Origin: Rhipidocladum racemiflorum
Taxonomy: Eukaryota; Streptophyta; Magnoliopsida; Poales; Poaceae
DNA length: 64,000 nt
Assembly (NCBI GenBank): GCA_036346355.1
Contig: CM070573.1
Span: 20,506,001-20,570,000, forward strand
Direction: 5' to 3'
The position numbers and the translations under genes are program-made. Under the pieces are notes generated by a model, which did no database searches, had not been told where the DNA came from, and worked only from the letters and a program-made list of their open reading frames with translations. Numbering within the stretch: the stretch's first letter is position 1; each line of letters begins with the position of its first letter. Shown here one piece after another: positions 57,719 through 64,000 of this stretch.

Positions 57719-58436
57719 TGTCGACATTTGGGAAACAGGTCTCCGTCGAGTTTACTTGTTGAATGAGGGATCAACACTCCCCTTTTTCTTGAATGGTTTG
57801 TGTTTGGAGAATGCTCTTAGGAAACGGGATACTCAGAAAAGAGATAAAGGTTTATACTGATTCGGACCTCCCACAGCGGAGATAACAACCGTTTCACTAT
57901 TGTTGTAGAACTCTTACAGGAAGACTTGTGTATCATGGCGTTCGTGTCTTGCTCTCCTTTTTTTCGTTTTCCTTGCCCCCTTTACCAATTTACCAGGGGG
58001 ATTCTTATAGCTCACAGGATATTTGAAATAACTGCAGCCGAATAATGCGTATTTTACAGCATTAACCGTGGCTGCAGCTGAAGCCTTGATTCTCGCCATA
58101 TTCCCGTTGTGGGTGAAACGGCCTCAGATCGTGGCGTAATTATCGCTAGTTAAAAGTTGTGGGGTGAACACAATCTTCCGATCATGCTTGAGGATTTCCC
58201 CAGTTCTGACCGACCATTGTACGTTTCCGAGCTCGTATGCTCGTGGGCGAGCTTGAGTGCTCGTGGTCGAGCTTGCATGCTCGTGGGCGAGCACTGGGTC
58301 TAGTCCGGTCAGACGGACCAGTCGGCTAGACTATCTGAGGGTCCTCCTTGGGGAATTCATCCAAGGGCATGCATGGTCGATCACAAATAGCTACCAGGGT
58401 ATAACAGTCTTTATGGAGATTATCCAATCCCCAACA
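57719..58436 (-). repeat. Probable 3' LTR of a second Tat-like element
   Basis: Plus-orientation ends are TGTCGACATTTGGG and AATCCCCAACA (718 bp). On the minus strand it begins TGTTGGGGATTGG and is preceded by CTTGAGCCTCGGGGCTAGC as a weak purine tract. An antisense ORF of Tat type follows at 58913, as in element B. The outer duplication partner (ATTAT expected) is not found because the rest of the element is missing. Confidence 0.6.
58238..58297. repeat. 20-bp tandem repeats with GCTCG...CGAGC palindromes
   Basis: TGCTCGTGGGCGAGCTTGAG and variants occur three times in a row (58238, 58258, 58278), each a short hairpin-forming palindrome, inside the LTR. Confidence 0.8.
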
Positions 58437-58912
58437 GCTAGCCCCGAGGCTCAAGTGGAAAACTACTTGGCTGGGCCTTCCCCTTGAGCCTACAGACTCA
58501 ATGGAGAGATTAGAATCTTGCAGCGATGTACTACTGCAGCATTCGAGCAGGTCCCACTCGCGGACGAGCATGGTTGATAGGAGCCGAGTTACCGGCTCAG
58601 CCTCTGATCAAGAGAAGCTCGGGTAAGAGAGGTTCGAAGGGTCGCGCCGGTTCCTTCTCCGCGAAGCCTCGCGGTAATGGTCTGGACAGTTTTCTTCTGG
58701 GAACCGCGCCTTTATTGGACGGTTTCAAAAGTTACCGTTCCACGTGCCGACTCGCGAGTGGGTGGAAGCGATGGTGAGGAACTTTTCACCTACTTTTATA
58801 CCTAAGCCGAACGGTGGTGAGAAACTCTTTACCTGCATTTCGCACCTGAGCCCTTAGAAATTCTCAAGTCACGTGCTTTCCTGCGCTTGCATCTTCCTCT
58901 TCCACCGAATCC

Positions 58913-59212
58913 ATGGCGAAGTTCGGAGCGAGCAAGATCAGTAAGGAGAGGCTCCAAGTGCTCGTGGAACTCGGCTACCTTGACGCCGAGTCATGGCGTG
59001 CTCCGACGATGAGGAAGCTCCGGCACCGAGCGAAGGAGAGATCATCTCCTGCGAACTTTACTCCGTCAATGGGCTGCGGACGCCCGAGAGTGAGTTCCTC
59101 GAATCCATACTCACCTAGTGCGAGTGCGAGATTTCCAATCTCATGCCTAACTCTATTCTCGTCTTGGCGATCTTCTCGCATCTTTGCGAGGGGTACATGG
59201 GTACGCCAACCT
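58913..59212 (+). pseudogene. Remnant of Tat antisense ORF (putative gypsy type transposon)
   Basis: The ATG at 58913 opens MAKFGASKISKERLQVLVEL, GYLDAESWRAP. In shifted frames it continues GEIISCELYSVNGLRTPESE and NLMPNSILVLAIFSHLCEGY, which matches the conserved part of the antisense ORF family. A frameshift near 59005 and the loss of the downstream half leave a fragment. The long frame that continues to 59950 is a shadow and not a real protein. Confidence 0.6.
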
Positions 59213-60577
59213 TGTTGCCACCGGCCTCTGGGCCACGCTGTGCGTCCTGGCCTCCGTGATGCCCTTGACCCGCAGCCCGTTGAGCTGCGCCACGCCATCC
59301 TCATCTCGACCTCACCTGCGCTAGCCGTCGGACATCGCGACGTGCCTCCAAGCCAACCGCAGCTTCACCTACGCCATGTCGGACCACCGTGCCATGGCCC
59401 ATGCCGACTCTACAGCGCCGAGCTGTGTAGCTCGGTGTCGCCCTGTGCCTCACTGGCCCTGGCCATGGCTACCGCGCCGGTTGCGCCAGCTCTTTGTCGG
59501 GCCGGCTGCCCCAGGTCACGTCACGCTGGGCTGATGTGCCTTGCACCATGCCCAACCAAGCCTCCCTGGACTATGATGTCGCCATGGCGCCACACCGCTG
59601 TGTCGAGTCCCAAGCGCCACCTCTGCTGCGTGTTGGCCACCTCTATGCTACACCATGCACTGCCGTGGCCGCCGAGCTACCGCACCATGGCACCCAGTGC
59701 CTTCTTCTCCTCTTCTTCAACACAACCACTCCCCTTCTCTCTCTCGGTTCTCCAAATTGCTCTAATCTTCATGCATGTGAAATGTTTTTGCAAAAAATGG
59801 GGATTGCGGGAATGTAACATGCATGAGATAATTTCATGTTCTTGGTTGAGATTGAGAAGAGAGAAGGTGGAGGAAGAGAGAGAGAGCTTGTGTTCTTGCT
59901 TCCATGGAGGAGAAGAAATGAAGTGCCATGGAAGAGAAGAAATGAAGTGAGAAGAGAAATGGGGGGGGTAGGTTGGTGGGTGAAGAAGTAGTGAGAGATG
60001 GAAAGCAGTGAGGGAATGCTGACTGCTAGCACTACCGCTATTGTTCCTCCTTTTATTGCAAAGTCACTCAAATGATCTCGCATGCGATGTTTGATCACGG
60101 AAATGGAATGCTCATGCGATGAGGTTCGCGATGGTATGACATGCGTTGGATGCTTCTTTACTTTTGGAGGTGTTTCCAAGGAGATAAGGTTAGAGGGAGT
60201 TGTGTGTTCCTATGTTCTTGGCGTCTAGAACAAATGGCTCGAATGAGTGAAGAAATAGGGGAAAGGGAGGACAAGGTTGGCTGGAAATTAAATAGTGGAA
60301 GAATAAATTTTTTTTGTACTAGGTTTTCAGACATGAAATTTTATACATAAAACTAAATAAAATTTGCAACTTTAATTTACTAATGTTGGATAAGTTACCG
60401 GGCCGGCTCTTGGAAATAGAAGTTGATACAGCTATGGCGGATCAGCGTTTGCTTCTCGAGTTTGACGTAGAAATTTTTATACCTAAAAATCAAGATAACT
60501 CATCATTTGATTTACTTATGCTAAATAAATTTTTTCAACTACCTTAGTCAATTACGATCGAAAATTGGGATGTTACA
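59213..60577 (-). repeat. LTR-like material, probably includes a small minus-strand gypsy LTR
   Basis: On the minus strand, TGTAACATCCCAATTTTCG at 60577 is a typical Del/Tekay LTR start, with a TATA-like CAATAAAAGG at about 60058. The sequence TCTTCA flanks 59772-60577 on both sides, which would make an 806-bp solo LTR with an atypical 6-bp duplication. Alternatively a longer minus-strand LTR extends to about 59213. 59213-59771 is GC-rich without a recognisable gene. Confidence 0.4.
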
Positions 60578-62996
60578 TCTTCAACCTCAGGAAGGAGTCC
60601 ACCAAGCATGGTTCTTCTCTCCTTTCCTCCATGGCTAAGAAATAGAGCTCCAATCCAACACGAATTCCTCTCTATTTCTTTTGCAAATTCGTAAGAAATC
60701 TTATGCTCATCTAAGCAACCCATCTTCCCGATCAAATCCTCTCTCTTTGCGTAGAAATTGTGTTCTTTTTGTTTGAACCATTTTCATTCTCTAGTTAGAC
60801 TCTATCTCTAGTCCGCCTCCCGAGCCTATTTAAGGTGAGCACTAGGACCTCCTCTCCTGTTCCTCCACCCGTTCTTTGTTTTGGTGCCCTTGTTTGCTCG
60901 GAACACTGCGACACCCAGAGTGCAAACCATACGTTGATCGGCTGTCCTCGCAAGCTCCTCAGCACCTCAAAGCTTCAATCACCAAACCGTTCACGTGCCC
61001 CCCTCAATCAATTTCGAGTTTTCCATATCATGTGTGATGGATTTCGCACTTTGTTGTTGCCGATCATGCTGTGTTCATCATGCTATTGCACCGTGGTCCA
61101 TGCCCCATCGTCGTCACCATTGCCACCATTGAGTTCGCCTCGTCGCAAGCTTTCTCCTGCTCCTCTCGTTTTGGCCATAGCCTTAGCCTTGGCCCTTGGC
61201 CCCTTTGCTCCAGGTTGCTTGTTGTTCGGCTGAGCTGCGTGTCCCTTTGTCCAGTAAAGCCAAGCAACAACCAAGCAATGGAAGAAAGAGAAAAAAAGGA
61301 AAGGAAAGGAAATTAAAAATAATTAAAATTTCCCTTTTAATCTTTCGTGAGTCCGTTATTCTTCGTTCGAACTCTGATTAACTCTATTTTTCTTCCTAAA
61401 TTCATCTAAAATCCTAAGCTACTTATTTATGCTAGTTTGTATTTTATTTAAACGTATTTGGATTTTATTTGAATTTGGCTTTTTTCAATGTTTTAATTTT
61501 AGAGTGTCGAATGAGTGTTTGATCAATGATCCCAATCTTCAGTGCTTCATCCAAGATAAGTTGTACATCCTTGATCATGTTGAACCCAATTTTGAAATGT
61601 TGTTTTGAATTTAAATTATAGCATGCATATTTTCTACAACTTTATTTCAATCCAGTTTTAAATTAAATAGTTATACCCTGATTGTTAAAGCCACATTGGA
61701 TTGTTGAATCCCTTGCACCATTGTAACCCTAGGAATATATTTATAGTTATATGATGATTATCAAAATAGTTAGAAGCATGGTTATATTGCTTAAACCTGA
61801 ATTTAAGATATTTTTGGGGATTTGAATCAAACAAAATTTTCTTTTAAATAAGATTAGTCCTTGGTATTGGTGTGCCATGGAATGTTATAAAAAGTGGTAT
61901 CATTCAAAAGAAAGGAAAATTCTGGTTTAGATTGGGCGAGAAAGGTTAGATTGGTGTTTGTTGGGTTGTTGAAAGCTATCCTAGTCAATTAAGAACCGGT
62001 CTGTGACTTGCTGAATGTAAAGCGTTAACGTACTTCTACATGTCTGGTATAGGACAGACATAGCTATCGTATTGAAGCATACCATAGACAGTCATGCCAT
62101 TAGGTTGAAAGTGGTGTGAGCGCGAGGTTGCCACTTAGCGCAAGACGGGGCTTCTGAATTAGGGCAATCCTTTCAGCGGTGAAACCTTAGCGAGCATGAC
62201 TACATGGATGGAGCTTTATATGGGGCCTTGTTATGATTTTCTCTACCACACACCAAAGGAAGTGTGTATTTTGGCAAAAAGAGATGATCATGTCTTGTGG
62301 GTAAAGTTGTACAACCTCTGCAGAGTGTAAAACTAATCAATTAGCTGCACCCACGGTCATGGGCATGCCGAGCTAGCCTTTCGCGGATTAGATTTTGATA
62401 TTTCCAAAAAGAGATTTGAAAAAAGTGTTCTTTGGGGATGGAGTGATTCCATCATGGGAAAATTTTGGTTAAACTCTAGGAGTGATTCCTGAGCTGATTT
62501 TAGGAGTGATTACTGAGTCCAAAAATATTAAAAAAAATAGAATTTATTTTATAATAAAATTCTACATTTCGAAATTACTTAAAATATTTGGAAACTTACT
62601 GCTTTGCACCAAATTAACCATATAACCTTCTGTTGTCATCCTTTACATTAATATTGCATTTTCCGTGTAGCTTGCTGAGTACTTTTAATGCTCACTCTTG
62701 CTTTATTGTTGTTTTTAGAGTATGTCTACGATGGTGAGGACTAGGATAACTAGGACTGCTACCCCCAGTCGATTGCTTGTGGCAATTCTCTTGTGTTTTA
62801 TTTCAGTTTATTTTATTTGTATTGCTTTACTTTTATTTGGCCTGTATGCCATTCATATTGTAAAAGACTATGATAGTTAATGAATAAAGTTTCGTTTGAT
62901 ATATATTCTCAACTTTATTTACTGTATACACTAGCACAATCCTAGATTAGTGTGTTATACACAAAGGGTTCAGAAGTGTTACTTCCGGGTCTAACA
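60578..62996 (+). repeat. Del/Tekay-related LTR, plus orientation, 5' end unclear
   Basis: It ends ACTTCCGGGTCTAACA at 62996, the counterpart of GGTCCCGACA in LTRs A and C. From about 61555 it follows them: GATAAGTTGTACATCCTTGA, GTAAAGTTGTACAACCTCTG, CTTGCTGAGTACTTTTAATG. A TATTTAAGG lies at 60827. The start was not identified, so it could be a truncated or recombined LTR. Confidence 0.65.
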
Positions 62997-63022
62997 TATA
63001 TTTCTTCATTTTGGAGAGTGGC

Positions 63023-63121
63023 CACCAGTTAGTCGATATCTTTACCAAGTCTTCGGATTGCTCTAGGTTTGTAGCCTTGAGGGAAGATCTTGGAGTCATG
63101 TGCCCTTATGACATTTCTTAA
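63023..63121 (+). pseudogene. C-terminal end of a copia RNase H
   Basis: The plus-strand frame reads HQLVDIFTKSSDCSRFVALR and EDLGVMCPYDIS, then TAA at 63119-63121. The VDIFTKS motif marks the end of copia pol. Coding similarity starts at about 62998 after a one-base shift, directly next to the LTR end, so the LTR probably landed inside this element. Confidence 0.8.
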
Positions 63122-64000
63122 GGAGGATCTTGTCCTGTATATTATGTATTTACTTCTAGTATTTCCTCTTCTTTGTATTTTTTGGGTGCATTCAAGGTCT
63201 AGTGCTTCAATGTTGAATTCACTTCACTTAGACTTTTGGTATGCTTTGTATGGACATCTCATCTTATGCTATAGGTCACTATCATGCGTAATTAGCTGTT
63301 CTCTCTTCTCTCAAGGTTGAGTTCCCTCACAGTCTTGTAGGTATAGTAGCTGTTGTACCCCTTGGGTAGACTGGGTCTGTGTGTACTGCCTAGCTAGGGT
63401 TTGTATAGTCAACTTTCCTGTGTTTGTCATATGGGGAAGATGAGAGCAAGTCTGAGCTATAGTGTCTTCTACTATCTTTTCTATGCTTTATAATCCACCC
63501 ACCTTTCAGTTTCTTGACTTCCTCTTCGTAGTTTATGTTTCTGGTTTTAGTAGAGTTCTTTTGGAGATTTTCTGAACTAATTCTACTAATAACTCAACTT
63601 GAACCATATTTGTACTTAAAATTGATTCACTTGTCCCGCCTTGAGAAACTTTTCATCATGCATTGTATATAGACTTTATTTTCTGTCTTTTGAGCCTTGT
63701 TTATTATGCAATTGAATTCACATTTATGTTATGCACATTGCTACTTTTTTGAGGATCTTTGTTGGCTTAGCCATGCCTATGTTCATATTGCTTCATCATG
63801 CTAAGCTTGCTAACAACTTAAATTTGGGCTTTAATGAAAGCTTGATGAAACTTGTACCTTTTACTTGCTATATTTCCTCACTAGGTACATATGCCATACT
63901 TTATAAAATCTTGGATCTCTATTAAAGTCCCTAGAATAACTTGGGTGAAGCTAGATTGTTTCATACTAGAATCCTATATTTGCTCATGAATCTTATGCTT
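63122..64000 (+). other. Downstream non-coding region of the copia fragment
   Basis: AT-rich sequence without a recognised gene, LTR start or polypurine tract. It is presumably the 3' untranslated region of the copia element ending at 63121. Confidence 0.4.

Noticed and set aside
58913..59950. 345-codon open frame on the plus strand
   Set aside because: Only its first 30 residues match the antisense ORF family. The rest is a shadow frame with Pro/Ser/Cys-rich sequence, and the true homology continues in other frames.

Overview
This window is nuclear DNA of a large-genome grass (Poaceae). The inference rests on long Ty3/gypsy and Ty1/copia LTR retrotransposons, PIF/Harbinger and hAT elements, a GC-rich first exon in the one host gene, and spliceosomal introns. 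Almost everything is transposable element. The only convincing host gene is an apparently intact five-exon plant cysteine oxidase (PCO, an oxygen-sensing thiol dioxygenase) at 54606-56654 on the + strand.

The left 41 kb is a nest at least five layers deep. Layer 0 is a degenerate Ty3/gypsy chromovirus (Del/Tekay-like, element D). Its reverse transcriptase to chromodomain lies at 36930-39666, and a truncated 3' LTR follows. Layer 1 is a second element of the same family (element A). Its chromodomain end (21-215), polypurine tract and 3' LTR (261-36929) are present, and the LTR abuts the RT of D. The LTR of A was split twice (layer 2): by a complete Tat-lineage Ty3/gypsy element B (1267-29743, minus strand, target duplication CTTTC) and by a 4.6 kb solo LTR C (29859-34440, duplication CGAAC). 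Element B was split by a complete Ty1/copia element F (8935-26095, minus strand, duplication CAGTG; layer 3). F was split by a 7.1 kb PIF/Harbinger DNA transposon (11003-18081, duplication TGA; layer 4). Removing the insertions leaves an A LTR of about 3.6 kb, matching the intact solo LTR E at 41925-45567 (3,643 bp).

Element B is the most interesting mobile element. It carries gag, protease, RT, two RNase H domains and integrase. Between pol and the 3' LTR it has an array of about 75-bp tandem repeats and a long antisense ORF (plus strand, 2080-5147) that resembles the plant 'putative gypsy type transposon' family with a coiled coil. A second decayed antisense ORF of this type lies at 58913, beside another minus-strand LTR.

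From 41.2 to 54.2 kb the window holds retrotransposon fragments, three solo LTRs (E; H with an imperfect duplication GTTTG/GCTTG; G with duplication GGGTA) and two non-autonomous hAT elements. The hAT elements have perfect 8-bp duplications (TGCATAGA; AAACCAAG) and sit 0.4-4.6 kb upstream of the PCO start codon. Downstream of PCO are a CACTA-like fragment, a truncated Tat element, Tekay-like LTR pieces and the end of a plus-strand copia pol. No tRNA, rRNA or CRISPR was seen.

The genes of each transposon act in that element's own replication or transposition. Nearly all carry frameshifts or stops and would need proteins supplied elsewhere. PCO stands alone: by family knowledge it oxidises the N-terminal cysteine of group VII ERF transcription factors and so links oxygen to the N-degron pathway.
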